Below, piece by piece: positions 25,507-34,052 of a stretch of 38,788 nt of DNA. Position numbers and translations under genes: made by a program. The DNA is from Belnapia arida (GTDB lineage: Bacteria > Pseudomonadota > Alphaproteobacteria > Acetobacterales > Acetobacteraceae). The stretch lies in assembly GCF_016773205.1 (NCBI RefSeq), contig NZ_JAETWB010000034.1, positions 1 through 38,788 on the forward strand, given 5' to 3'. Positions within the stretch are counted from its first letter, which is position 1, and every line of letters begins with the position of its first letter. Under the pieces are notes generated by a model. It was given only the letters and a program-made list of their open reading frames with translations. It did no database searches and was not told the origin of the DNA.

Positions 25507-25950
25507 ATGCCAGCTGCCACGCTTGCCAAGTTCGGTTATCCCGCAACGCTGATCGGCGAGACCGAGCATTGGCTCGTGTTGCTGCGGCCGCAGCAGGTCA
25601 CGCTCGGCTCGCTGGTGCTGGTCTGTCGCCAACCGGTCACCCGCTTCGGCGATGCCAGCCCCGCAGCCTTTGCCGGAATGCACGACGCCATCCATCGTAT
25701 CGAGACTATCCTGCGTGAATTTGTTCGGTACGAGAAGATCAACTATCTCATGTTGATGATGGTCGACCCGGACGTCCATTTCCACGTCATCCCGCGCTAC
25801 GCCGGCGAGCGCGTGCATCTCGGTCGCAGCTTTCCCGATGCCGGCTGGCCGGGACCGCCGGCGCTCGGCCAGGCTGTGGAACCAGAGGCTGCTGTGCGAG
25901 ACGACATGCTGGCTCGCCTCCGCTCCGGCTGGGAGGCGGCCGGGGCGTGA
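25507..25950 (+). CDS. HIT-family protein
   Basis: The protein has 147 residues. The HIT motif region reads VDPDVHFHVIPRY, with His91 and His93 aligned to the first two histidines of H-x-H-x-H. The third position is Pro, as in the less well studied HIT branch. The upstream half has HWLVLLRPQQVTLGSLVLV and the helix LREFVRYEKINYLMLMMV. HIT proteins hydrolyse or transfer nucleotidyl groups (for example Ap4A hydrolases). The gene overlaps the in-frame GTG of the LptF-like gene by GTGA. Location in an operon with a permease pair and ceramide synthase suggests action on nucleotide-linked lipid intermediates, which is inference. Confidence 0.82.
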   Translation: MPAATLAKFGYPATLIGETEHWLVLLRPQQVTLGSLVLVCRQPVTRFGDASPAAFAGMHDAIHRIETILREFVRYEKINYLMLMMVDPDVHFHVIPRYAGERVHLGRSFPDAGWPGPPALGQAVEPEAAVRDDMLARLRSGWEAAGA

Positions 25951-26030
25951 CTGAGGGGCGCACCACCGCATTCGGGTGGCGGCCATCAAAGGCAGGCATC
26001 GGACGAGGGCCACCGTCGAGGAGCGGGGTG

Positions 26031-27212
26031 GTGGATCGCTACATGCTGCGCCAGCTGGCCAGGCCGCTGGCCGCCACCCTGCTGCTGGTGCTGCCGGCGC
26101 TGCTGATGGAGCGGCTGCTGCGGTTGTTCGACTTCCTGGCCGGTGCGGGCGGATCGGCTTCCTCGGTCATCCGCCTGTTGCTCTACCTGGTGCCGCATTA
26201 TCTCGGCCTGGCCTTTCCGGCAGCCCTGTTCCTGGCGGTCTATGTGGTCCTCGCGCGGTTGAGCCAGGACCACGAGTTCGACGGGCTGCAGGCCGCGGGC
26301 TTCTCGCTGACCCGCCTCAGCCGGCCCTTCCTCGCGGTCGGGCTGGGCTGCGGCCTGCTCGCCCTCGGGCTCTATGGCTATGTCCAGCCCCTCAGCCGCT
26401 ACGCCTATCGCGCAGCCTTCCATGCCCTGACCAACGCGGGCTGGAACGCCACCCTGGTGCCCGGGGAATTCCTGCAGATCGGTCGTCGGCTGACGGTTCA
26501 TGTCGACCGGCGGGACCCGAAGGACGGGACGCTGCACGGCATTTTCCTGCAGCAGCGGGACGAGGATGGGCGCGAAGTGCTGACCACTGCCGCGACCGGC
26601 CGGCTGACGCTCAGCGGCGACGGGACAGAGCTGCTGCTCGAAATGAACGAAGGCCAGCAGATCACGCTCCTGCCCGACGGCCAGGCGTCGACGCTGCGCT
26701 TCGCTGGGTCTGACCTGTCCAGGCCCTTCACGCAGCGCCTGCCTCTCTTCCGCCTGCGCGGCACCGACGAGCGGGAGATGACGATTGCGGAGCTTTGGGC
26801 TGGGCGCCAGTCCCTGAACCCGCCGCTGGGCCGCACGCGGCTCGATGGTGAGTTGCACGGAAGGCTGGTGCGCTCGGCTTCGATGCTCGTCCTACCGCTG
26901 CTGGCAATGCCCCTGGGCCTGGCGGCGAAGCGGTCGCGGCGCTCGGTCGGCATCCTTGTCGGGGCGGTGATCCTGATGATGTACCAGCAGGTGCTGCAAC
27001 TCATCGAATCACTCGGCGATGTCGGCCGGATCGACCCGCGCCTCGGGCTTTGGGCCGCTCTCCTCCTCCTCGCCGGCTTCGCCATCCTGGTGTTCCGTCA
27101 CAGCGATCGCCATCCGGAGGAAGGTGCCTTCGACGGCATGATCGCCTGGCTCGACCGGGCGGTGGCGACCATCGCCGGCTGGCTGCGATGGCGCCGGGGA
27201 CCGGCCTCATGA
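26031..27212 (+). CDS. LptF-like permease (YjgP/YjgQ family)
   Basis: The protein has 393 residues from GTG 26031 and an LptF/LptG layout: three N-terminal helices (about 10-30, 50-72, 90-115), a periplasmic beta-jellyroll region (about 140-250), and three C-terminal helices. MDRYMLRQLARPLAATLL and FDFLAGAGGSASSVIRLLLYLVPHYLGLAFP are family-like. GAGGAG lies seven bases before this start. An alternative GTG at 25947 overlaps the HIT stop (GTGA) and adds 28 unrelated residues, so the true start may be either. In the Lpt machine this protein pairs with LptG and LptB to extract LPS. No LptA, LptB or LptC gene is here, and the partner LptG-like gene follows with a 4-base overlap. Confidence 0.85.
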   Translation: MDRYMLRQLARPLAATLLLVLPALLMERLLRLFDFLAGAGGSASSVIRLLLYLVPHYLGLAFPAALFLAVYVVLARLSQDHEFDGLQAAGFSLTRLSRPFLAVGLGCGLLALGLYGYVQPLSRYAYRAAFHALTNAGWNATLVPGEFLQIGRRLTVHVDRRDPKDGTLHGIFLQQRDEDGREVLTTAATGRLTLSGDGTELLLEMNEGQQITLLPDGQASTLRFAGSDLSRPFTQRLPLFRLRGTDEREMTIAELWAGRQSLNPPLGRTRLDGELHGRLVRSASMLVLPLLAMPLGLAAKRSRRSVGILVGAVILMMYQQVLQLIESLGDVGRIDPRLGLWAALLLLAGFAILVFRHSDRHPEEGAFDGMIAWLDRAVATIAGWLRWRRGPAS

Positions 27213-28270
27213 TCCTGCCGCGCTACCTGAGCAGGATCTTTCTGGGCCGGGCGGCCGCGGTGCTTCTGGGTCTGGTGGCGCTGCTGCAGTTGCTGGACCT
27301 GCTCGACAAGGCGAGCGAGCTGCTCCAGCGCGGCGGCCTGGCGGATGTCGGCCGCTATGCCTTGCTGCGCCTGCCGACCATGCTTGGGCAGCTCGTCTCG
27401 CTGGCGGTGCTGGTCGGGGCGATCCTGACCTTCCGGCGCCTGGCCGGAATGCTGGAGATCACGGCATTGCGGACCCTGGGGCTCGGCGCCTGGCGCATCC
27501 TGGGGGGCGTATTGCCGGCCTGCGTGCTGGCGGTTGCGCTGCAGGCGGCGCTGCTGCTCGCCGTCGCGCCGCGGACCGAGCGGGCACTGGCCGATTGGTG
27601 GGACGGCAAGGGCGTGGTGGAGGGCCAGCCCATGGCGCTGGCGCAGCGGCTTTGGCTGCGCAACGGCGCCGAGATCGTGTCGGTGGAATCGGCCTCCCTG
27701 GACGGCCGGTCGCTCGAGGGCATCCTGCTCGTCCGCCGCGATGCGGGACGACAGGCGCTCGAGCGCATCGATGCGCGCCGCGCGATCCATGGGCCGGAGG
27801 GCTGGCGGCTGCTGCAACTGCGCGTGGTCCGGCCGGGCGAAACCCGGCCGAAGGTCCTGGCGGAGCTGGCCTGGGCGGAGGGCCCCTCACCGGAGGCGAT
27901 ACGCGATCTCGCACGCCCGACCGCGGCGCAACCGCTCGGCCGGCTGCTGGCGGGGCAAAGGGGCGAGGGCGCCGTGACGCGCGGTCCTGCCTTTTATGCG
28001 ACGCGGCTGCAGGCCGTCGCGGCAACCATGATCGCTCCCTTTGTCATGTTGCTGCTTGCCGCGCCCTCGGCCTTCGGCCTGCCGCGGCAGGCGGACGGCT
28101 ACCGGCGCGGCGGAATTGGACTGGCCCTCGGGCTCGGCTATCTCGTCGTCAATGGCCTGCTCAACGCGATGGGCGAGGCCGGCGGGCTTGAGCCCCATCT
28201 GGCCGCTTGGACCGCGCCGCTGGCCTTTGGCCTCGTCGGCCTGCTGCGGCTGTGGCACGAGGAGGCCTGA
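27209..28270 (+). CDS. LptG-like permease (YjgP/YjgQ family)
   Basis: This 353-residue partner of the LptF-like protein has the same topology. It opens YLSRIFLGRAAAVLLGLVAL, has the coupling-helix-type stretch FRRLAGMLEITALRTLGLGAWRILGG (seen in other LptG proteins as LRAAGMS..), a periplasmic domain from about 105 to 235, and C-terminal helices ending in GLVGLLRLWHEEA. The ATGA overlap couples it to the previous gene. A standard LPS exporter in this organism should be encoded elsewhere with LptA/LptC, so this pair may handle a different lipid, with sphingolipids the obvious candidate. The family assignment is firm; the substrate is inferred from neighbours. Confidence 0.83.
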   Translation: MILPRYLSRIFLGRAAAVLLGLVALLQLLDLLDKASELLQRGGLADVGRYALLRLPTMLGQLVSLAVLVGAILTFRRLAGMLEITALRTLGLGAWRILGGVLPACVLAVALQAALLLAVAPRTERALADWWDGKGVVEGQPMALAQRLWLRNGAEIVSVESASLDGRSLEGILLVRRDAGRQALERIDARRAIHGPEGWRLLQLRVVRPGETRPKVLAELAWAEGPSPEAIRDLARPTAAQPLGRLLAGQRGEGAVTRGPAFYATRLQAVAATMIAPFVMLLLAAPSAFGLPRQADGYRRGGIGLALGLGYLVVNGLLNAMGEAGGLEPHLAAWTAPLAFGLVGLLRLWHEEA

Positions 28271-28510
28271 TCGGCGTGGCAATGGAGGCGGAAGGCTGAT
28301 GCATGGTCGCTGGCGAGGCGGACGGTGCCCCGATACCGGGCGGGTGAGGTTGCGGAAGCCGCTGCGCGCCCGTGCCACGCATCAGGGCCATGGCGAGGCC
28401 GCGGGGTTTTCCTGGGTCGCGTCCCTGAGCGCCGGCGCCCCTTACGATCCTTCGCCCAGGTCGGGTGATGCGGCGTGGCATCGGAAGGATCGAGCCTCCT
28501 TGAGACCAGC

Positions 28511-29656
28511 ATGAGCAGCTCCACCGTCGAGGTCATCCCGGTTTCCGTCCGCGCGGAGCTGGAGCGCTTCATCCGCCTGCCGCATGCGCTTTCGCGCACC
28601 GATCCCGCCTGGGTGCCGCCTCTGCTCATGGAGCGCAGGGCGGCGCTGTCGGCGAAGCGCAACCCGTGGTTCCGACATGGCGAGGCCGCCTTCTGGATCG
28701 CCCGCCGCGACGGCCGCGATCTCGGGCGCATCAGCGCGCAGGATGACCAGCTGGTGCGCGATCCCGACGGCACCCGTCCTGCGCATTTTGGTTTGCTGGC
28801 AGCGGCGGATGACCACGAGGTCTTCGCGGCGCTGCTGACCACGGCGGAGCGCTGGGGCAAGGCGCGCGGGCTTAACCGCCTGCGGGGACCCTTCAGCCTG
28901 TCCATCAACGACCAGACCGGACTGCTGGTCTCGGGCTTCGAGACGCCGCCGATGCTGATGATGCCGCACGACCCGCCCTATGCTGGGCCGCGGCTGGAGG
29001 CGCTCGGCTATCGCAAGGTCCGCGACCTGCTGGCCTATCTCTGCGACCTTTCGCTGCCGATGCCGACCGCGGCGGCCCGGATCGTCGCGCGGCCGCTGCC
29101 GGATGGCGTCGTGCTGCGGCCGTTGCGCCGGCGTGCCCTGCGGGAGGAGATCGCCACGATGCTGGGCATCTTCAACGATGCCTGGTCCGGCAACTGGGGC
29201 TTCGTGCCCTTCACCGCCCAGGAAGTGGCGCATCTGGCCGCGGAGCTGCGCCCGCTGCTGAATGAACGGCTGGTCTGGTTCGCCGAACTGGCCGGCAGGC
29301 CGGTCGCCTTCGCTGTCTGCCTGCCCAACCTGAACGAGGCGATCCGCGACCTGTCCGGTCGGCTGCTGCCCTTCGGCTGGGCGCGCCTGCTCTGGCGGCT
29401 GAAGGTGGCAGGCGTGGCGACGGCCCGGGTGCCGCTGATGGGCGTCAGGCGCGGTATCGGCGCGGGGCTTCTCGGCCGGGTACTGCCGCTCTTCCTGGTG
29501 GAGGCGTTGCGGCGGGAGGCGTTAGCCTTAGGTATCGGCCAGATAGAGATGTCCTGGGTGCTGGAGGACAACCTGCCGATGCGGCATCTGGCGGAGACAC
29601 TCGGTGCCAGATCCTACAAGACCTACCGCGTCTATGAGAAAGACCTAGCCAAGTGA
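28511..29656 (+). CDS. bcerS: GNAT-fold acyltransferase, bacterial ceramide synthase (bCerS-like)
   Basis: This 381-residue protein matches the large GNAT-fold family that opens with an ELERFIRLPHALSRTDPAWVPPL-type segment, then AAFWIARRDGRDLGRISAQ, then the conserved RGPFSLSINDQTGLL (about residues 137-151). Near the C-terminus come an EMSWVLEDNLPMRHLAETLGA block and an YRVYEK tail. E. coli YghO and the Caulobacter ceramide synthase bCerS belong to it. It would acylate the sphingoid base amine to give ceramide (or dihydroceramide precursor). I use ATG 28511, though a GTG at 28475 is in frame. The next gene's GTG overlaps its stop. It lies about 8 kb from spt in the same locus. Confidence 0.84.
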   Translation: MSSSTVEVIPVSVRAELERFIRLPHALSRTDPAWVPPLLMERRAALSAKRNPWFRHGEAAFWIARRDGRDLGRISAQDDQLVRDPDGTRPAHFGLLAAADDHEVFAALLTTAERWGKARGLNRLRGPFSLSINDQTGLLVSGFETPPMLMMPHDPPYAGPRLEALGYRKVRDLLAYLCDLSLPMPTAAARIVARPLPDGVVLRPLRRRALREEIATMLGIFNDAWSGNWGFVPFTAQEVAHLAAELRPLLNERLVWFAELAGRPVAFAVCLPNLNEAIRDLSGRLLPFGWARLLWRLKVAGVATARVPLMGVRRGIGAGLLGRVLPLFLVEALRREALALGIGQIEMSWVLEDNLPMRHLAETLGARSYKTYRVYEKDLAK

Positions 29657-30447
29657 ATCCGCCCGGTGTCAGGGTCGGCGTGACCGCATTGGTGCTGGCG
29701 GGCCAGCGCGGCGGGACGGATCCGCTAGCAGCCGCCAGGGGTGTGTCGCACAAGGCGCTGTTGCCGGTGGCGGGCGTGCCGATGCTGCTGCGGGTCGTCG
29801 CGGCGCTACGGGCGGCCCCGGCCATCGGCCGAATCGTGGTGTCGATCGAGCGTCCGGAGACGACGCTCGCCGCGCTGGACGGTCTCTCGGATGTCATCCA
29901 GCGCCCGGCCGAGGCCAGCCCGGCGCGTAGCGTCGCGGCCATATTGGAGGAACTCGGCACCCCCCTGCTGATCACCACCGCCGACCATGCCCTGTTGAGC
30001 GCGGCAATGGTGACGCATCTGCTGAATGCCGCGCCGCCGGAAGCCGCCGCCCTTGCCGCACTTGCCCGGCGCGAAACTGTCCTGTTGGAGTTCCCGGAGA
30101 CGCAGCGCAGCTGGCTGCGGCTGCGCGACGGTGCCTTCAGCGGCTGCAACCTGTTCCTTCTGACGCGCCCCGAAGCGGTACGGGTGGTTGGCTTCTGGCG
30201 AGAGCTGGAACAGCATCGGAAGCGGCCGCTGACCATGGCGTGGATGCTGGGCCTGCTGCCGCTGCTGCGCTATGCGTTCGGGATGATGACGTTGCAGGGC
30301 GTGGCCCGGGCGCTCGAACGGCGTTGCGCCGTGCGGCTCGGCTTCGTCGAATTGCCCTTTGGTGCCGCCGCGGTGGATGTGGACAAGCCTTCGGACCTTG
30401 TCCTGGTAGAGGCGGCGCTGCGCCCCGCCGGCCGGAGCCCTGGATGA
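29653..30447 (+). CDS. MobA-like NTP transferase (nucleotidyltransferase)
   Basis: This 264-residue protein starts at GTG 29653, which overlaps the preceding TGA. The signature ALVLAGQRGGTDPLAAARGVSHKALLPVAG is present (pieces ALVLAGQRGG and SHKALLPVAG), followed by LITTADHALLSAAM with the metal-site Asp and a late AAAVDVDKPSDLVLVEAAL. This is the MobA/GlmU-like nucleotidyltransferase group, which couples CTP, UTP or GTP to a phosphorylated alcohol or sugar. The middle region FSGCNLFLLTRPEAVRVV is typical of the members found near ceramide synthase genes. The likely product is a CDP- or NDP-linked headgroup for the downstream transferases. Confidence 0.82.
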   Translation: MNPPGVRVGVTALVLAGQRGGTDPLAAARGVSHKALLPVAGVPMLLRVVAALRAAPAIGRIVVSIERPETTLAALDGLSDVIQRPAEASPARSVAAILEELGTPLLITTADHALLSAAMVTHLLNAAPPEAAALAALARRETVLLEFPETQRSWLRLRDGAFSGCNLFLLTRPEAVRVVGFWRELEQHRKRPLTMAWMLGLLPLLRYAFGMMTLQGVARALERRCAVRLGFVELPFGAAAVDVDKPSDLVLVEAALRPAGRSPG

Positions 30448-31778
30448 ACCGGCTATGGGCGATGCCAATCGGCGGCCAGAATGCCCAGGCGGACAGCGCG
30501 TTCCGCCGCGTGCTGGAAAACGCTGTCTGGCTGTTCGGCGGCAAGGGTGCGGGTGCGCTGCTGAGCCTGGTTTATCTGGCTATCGTGGCGCAGACGCTCG
30601 GTGTGGCGACCTTCGGCGTCTTCACCCTGATCCTGGCCTTCGGCCAGGCAATCGGAACTGTTGTCGGCTTCCAATCCTGGCAGACGGTCATCCGCTATGG
30701 TGCCCGCCACCTGGCCGATGGCAATGTCGGCGCGCTTCGCTCCGTGCTTGGTTTCACGACGGCCCTCGACCTCTGCGCGGGCGCTTTTGCCGCGATCCTG
30801 GCTAGCCTAGGCGCCCTGGCGGCCGGAAGCACGCTGGGATGGTCGGATCAGGAAACGCAAATGGCGGCCTGGTTCGGCCTGTCCCTGCTGTTCGGGCAGC
30901 GCGGGACGCCGACCGGAATCCTGCGGCTTTTCGCGCGCTTCGACTTGGCCGCCTGGAGCGAGTTCACCCTGCCCGTCACGCGGCTGCTGGGCACCTGCGC
31001 GGCCTGGGCAGCCGACGGTAGCCTGGCTGGTTACCTGATCGCCTGGGGCGTGGCGGAGCTGGCGACGACAGTGGTAATGTGGGCGACGGCCGCTTCGCAA
31101 CTGCGTGCCCAGGGCGTTCTGGCCGGCCTCCCCCAGATACGAGGAATAGCTGACGAAAATCCGGGGATCCTGCGCTTCGCGGTGCTGACCAATCTCACTT
31201 CCTCCATCGGCCCCATCTGGCAGCAGGTTCCGATCCTGGCGGTCGGCTGGATCATCGGGCCCGCCAGTGCCGGTGGCTATCGCATTGCCATGCAACTCGG
31301 GACGGCGCTGACCAAGCCGGTAACCTCCCTCGCCCGGGCGCTCTATCCGGAGATGGCGAAGCTGACCGCGACGAGGGATGCAGCCGCGGTCCGGCTTGTC
31401 CTTATTCGCGCCGCGCTGCTGACGACGGCCATCGGCCTCCTGGCGATCCTCCTTGTCGCCGTGGCGGGCGAGTTGCTTCTGTCGCTGATTGGTGGACCGG
31501 ATTATGTCTTCGTTTACCCGATTTTCCTGGTGCTCACGATCGCCTCCGCCGTGAACCTGTCTGGTTTCGGGCTTGAGCCGGCGCTGGTCGCTTTGGGGCG
31601 ACCCGACAAGGCCCTGGTCGCCCGCGGCCTAGCAAGCATCGGCTATCTCGTCTTCCTCGGCGTCCTCCTGACCATGATGGGGCCGATCGGCGCGGCGTGG
31701 GCGACGCTGGCGGCGAATGCCTGCTCGGTGTTACTGCTGCACATCTCTTTCCGAAAGCTGGAGACCCGGCTGGCATGA
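30444..31778 (+). CDS. polysaccharide/lipid flippase (Wzx/MATE-like)
   Basis: This 444-residue membrane protein has about twelve hydrophobic helices. It opens FRRVLENAVWLFGGKGAGALLSLVYLAIVA and has AIGTVVGFQSWQTVIRYGA in the middle and ALYPEMAKLTATRD after helix 9. These are features of the MOP exporter superfamily (Wzx, RfbX). Members flip lipid-linked oligosaccharides from the cytoplasmic to the periplasmic face of the inner membrane. ATGA overlaps join it to the genes on both sides. Coupling to a CDP-glycerol-type transferase and a glycosyltransferase suggests it flips a decorated lipid, but a surface-glycan precursor is equally possible from sequence. Confidence 0.87.
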   Translation: MNRLWAMPIGGQNAQADSAFRRVLENAVWLFGGKGAGALLSLVYLAIVAQTLGVATFGVFTLILAFGQAIGTVVGFQSWQTVIRYGARHLADGNVGALRSVLGFTTALDLCAGAFAAILASLGALAAGSTLGWSDQETQMAAWFGLSLLFGQRGTPTGILRLFARFDLAAWSEFTLPVTRLLGTCAAWAADGSLAGYLIAWGVAELATTVVMWATAASQLRAQGVLAGLPQIRGIADENPGILRFAVLTNLTSSIGPIWQQVPILAVGWIIGPASAGGYRIAMQLGTALTKPVTSLARALYPEMAKLTATRDAAAVRLVLIRAALLTTAIGLLAILLVAVAGELLLSLIGGPDYVFVYPIFLVLTIASAVNLSGFGLEPALVALGRPDKALVARGLASIGYLVFLGVLLTMMGPIGAAWATLAANACSVLLLHISFRKLETRLA

Positions 31779-32959
31779 GCACGCCGGATGCCGGCATAGC
31801 ACCGCTGAAGGTCTGCTTCTTCCTCAACGCGCAAACCCACATGCTGATGCATACCGTGCCGATCGCGATCAGTCTCTCGCATGACCGGCGGTTCGAGACC
31901 CATGTGATGGCGGCCACCGCCGCCCATATCGAACACGCGCGCGCCATGGCCCTGAAGGGTGGTGCGGGCCCGATCGGGTTCGAGCAGATCGGCGGCAGAT
32001 GGCTGGAGCGTGCCGCCCGCTTCACCGGCGCTTCCATCCCTCCGAAGCTGTTGAGCCTGGCCGTGGCCAGCCGGCGCCTGATGGGCTTCGACGCCGTCGT
32101 CCTGCCGGAACGGACCTCCTTGCTGCTGCGCCGAATGGGCTGCGGCCATCTTCGCTTCGTGCACACCACGCATGGGGCCGGGGACAGGGCCATCGGCTTC
32201 GATCCGCGTATCCGCCAATTCGACTTCGTGCTGCTGGCCGGCGAGAAGCAGCGCCGGCGCATGCTGGCCAAGGGGCTCATCCGCGAGGGCCGCTATGCGG
32301 TGGTCGGCTATCCCAAATTCGACGCCGTCGCGCTGTGCCGCCCGGAGGCGTCGACGCTGTTCCGCGACGAACGGCCCGTGGTGGTCTACAACCCGCATTC
32401 CAGCCGGGCGCTCTCCTCCTGGGAAAGGATGGGCGAGGCGATCCTGCGGCAGGCCGCCGCCGAGCCGCGCTACAACCTCATCGTCGCGCCCCATATCAAG
32501 CTGTTCGACCGGCACGGCGACCGCCTTCGCGCCGAGCGACTGCTCGCCCCCTATAGATCCTGCGCCAATATCCATATCGATCTCGGCAGCAGCCGCTGCA
32601 TCGACATGACCTACACCACTATGGCCGACATCTACCTGGGAGATGTCAGCAGCCAGGTCTACGAATTCATCGCCAGGCCACGGCCCTGTCTTTTCCTCAA
32701 TGCGCATGGCGTGGCTTGGCGGAGCGACGAGAATTACGCCCATTGGCGCTACGGCAGGGTTCTCGACAGCGCGGACCGGATCCTAGATGCCCTGGATTCC
32801 GCGTGCAATGAGCACGGCACCTATTTGGCAGCACAGCAAGAGGGGCTTCAGGGTACGTTCGACATGGGCCGGGAGCCACCTTCGGCACGGGCGGCACAAG
32901 CTATGGCGGAGTTCCTGCTGCGCCCGGCCGCCAAGGCGTCGGGTGGGTTCCATGCCTGA
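31775..32959 (+). CDS. CDP-glycerol glycerophosphotransferase-like protein
   Basis: This 394-residue GT-B-like protein has an N-terminal half carrying KVCFFLNAQTHM and VHTTHGAGDRAIGF. The C-terminal half has VVYNPHSSRALSSW and YTTMADIYLGDVSSQVYEF. The spacing of the HTTHG and D-SS-x-YEF motifs is that of TagF/TagB-like CDP-glycerol transferases, where His and Ser residues bind the CDP donor. It would add a glycerol- or alcohol-phosphate to an acceptor. The related proteins in sphingolipid loci are not experimentally defined. The ATGA overlap couples it to the flippase upstream, and the next gene starts eight bases inside its end. Confidence 0.78.
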   Translation: MSTPDAGIAPLKVCFFLNAQTHMLMHTVPIAISLSHDRRFETHVMAATAAHIEHARAMALKGGAGPIGFEQIGGRWLERAARFTGASIPPKLLSLAVASRRLMGFDAVVLPERTSLLLRRMGCGHLRFVHTTHGAGDRAIGFDPRIRQFDFVLLAGEKQRRRMLAKGLIREGRYAVVGYPKFDAVALCRPEASTLFRDERPVVVYNPHSSRALSSWERMGEAILRQAAAEPRYNLIVAPHIKLFDRHGDRLRAERLLAPYRSCANIHIDLGSSRCIDMTYTTMADIYLGDVSSQVYEFIARPRPCLFLNAHGVAWRSDENYAHWRYGRVLDSADRILDALDSACNEHGTYLAAQQEGLQGTFDMGREPPSARAAQAMAEFLLRPAAKASGGFHA

Positions 32960-34052
32960 CGCGTCCGGCCGTCTCTGGCTGGTCACCAGGGTTTATGGAC
33001 CCGACGAAGGCGGGGTGCAGACCTATGCCGAAGAGGTGGCGCGCGCCTATGTCGCGCTTGGTTGGCAGGTAACGCTGTTTGCGAAATCTTCGGCCGGTCC
33101 CCGGCGTGAGACGGACGGTAGGCTGACGCTGATCGACGTGGGACCAGGTTCCAAGCCGCAGGTCCTTGTACGCCTTCACCGCGCCATGGCAACGGCCTGG
33201 CGGGATGGCGAACGTCCGGAGGCGATCCATGCCTGCACCTGGCGCGCGGCCATTCCGGCGCTCTTCTTTTGCCGGCGGTTGATCGTCACCGTCCATGGCC
33301 GGGAGATCGGCCGTCCACGCGGCTTGGCCTTCCGGCTCATGCGCCTGGTGCTCGCCAGATCGGAGCGCATTGTCGCTGTCAGCGAGACGACACGCGACTT
33401 ACTCCTGCAGCGTAATCCGCAGTTCGAAGCCCGCTGCATCGTTGCCTGGAATGGTATCTCCACCTCAGCGAACTCTGTGCCAGACACTTCGCGGACCGAC
33501 CAGTCCGAGCCGCGCATCCTGACCCTTTGCCGGCTGGTACCACGCAAGAACGTCGCCACTGCGGTCAGGGCTGCTGCAGCATGCTACGATCGGGGCCTGC
33601 GCTACCACTATCACATTGCCGGTCGTGGCTCCCAGTCAGCCGAGATTCAGCACGCCATTGACGCAAGCGCTGCCGGCAGTCGGATTGCGCTCCTGGGTTA
33701 TGTCGACGACATGCAACGCGACGTTGAGTTCCGGCAGGCGGATATTTTCCTTCATCCGCAACTTGCGCTGGAGGCCGGGGATGAAGTGGAGGGCTTCGGG
33801 ATCAGCGTCGCCGATGCCATGGCGCATGGCCTTGTCTGCATTGTCGGCGCCGAAGGTGGGCCTGCCGAGCTGATTCAGCACGGCGTGACAGGCTTCGTCG
33901 TCGATGCGAGGTCCGAGGCCGCGATCTCTACGATGCTCGAACGGCTACTTCTTGACCCCGAGCTGCGTAGTAGCATGGGGGAAGCCGCGCGCCGCTGGGT
34001 TAAGGAGAACCTTTCCTGGCACCACCATTGTCGCCTTTGCCTTGACCGTTGA
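32952..34052 (+). CDS. glycosyltransferase family 4 protein
   Basis: This 366-residue GT4 enzyme has the N-terminal donor-acceptor part VTRVYGPDEGGVQTYAEEVAR and ERIVAVSETTRDLLL. The nucleotide-binding part has LCRLVPRKNVATAVRA, ALLGYVDDMQRDVEFRQADIFLHP, and the EGFGISVADAMAHGLVCIVGAEGGPAELI motif. The usual second Glu of the E-x7-E pair is Asp here. It transfers a sugar from a nucleotide donor, retaining the anomeric configuration. The C-terminus stops at WHHHCRLCLDR, 25 or so residues shorter than many relatives, and IS6-like sequence starts nearby. A truncation by an insertion is possible. It is the last gene of the coupled flippase operon. Confidence 0.88.
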   Translation: MPDASGRLWLVTRVYGPDEGGVQTYAEEVARAYVALGWQVTLFAKSSAGPRRETDGRLTLIDVGPGSKPQVLVRLHRAMATAWRDGERPEAIHACTWRAAIPALFFCRRLIVTVHGREIGRPRGLAFRLMRLVLARSERIVAVSETTRDLLLQRNPQFEARCIVAWNGISTSANSVPDTSRTDQSEPRILTLCRLVPRKNVATAVRAAAACYDRGLRYHYHIAGRGSQSAEIQHAIDASAAGSRIALLGYVDDMQRDVEFRQADIFLHPQLALEAGDEVEGFGISVADAMAHGLVCIVGAEGGPAELIQHGVTGFVVDARSEAAISTMLERLLLDPELRSSMGEAARRWVKENLSWHHHCRLCLDR

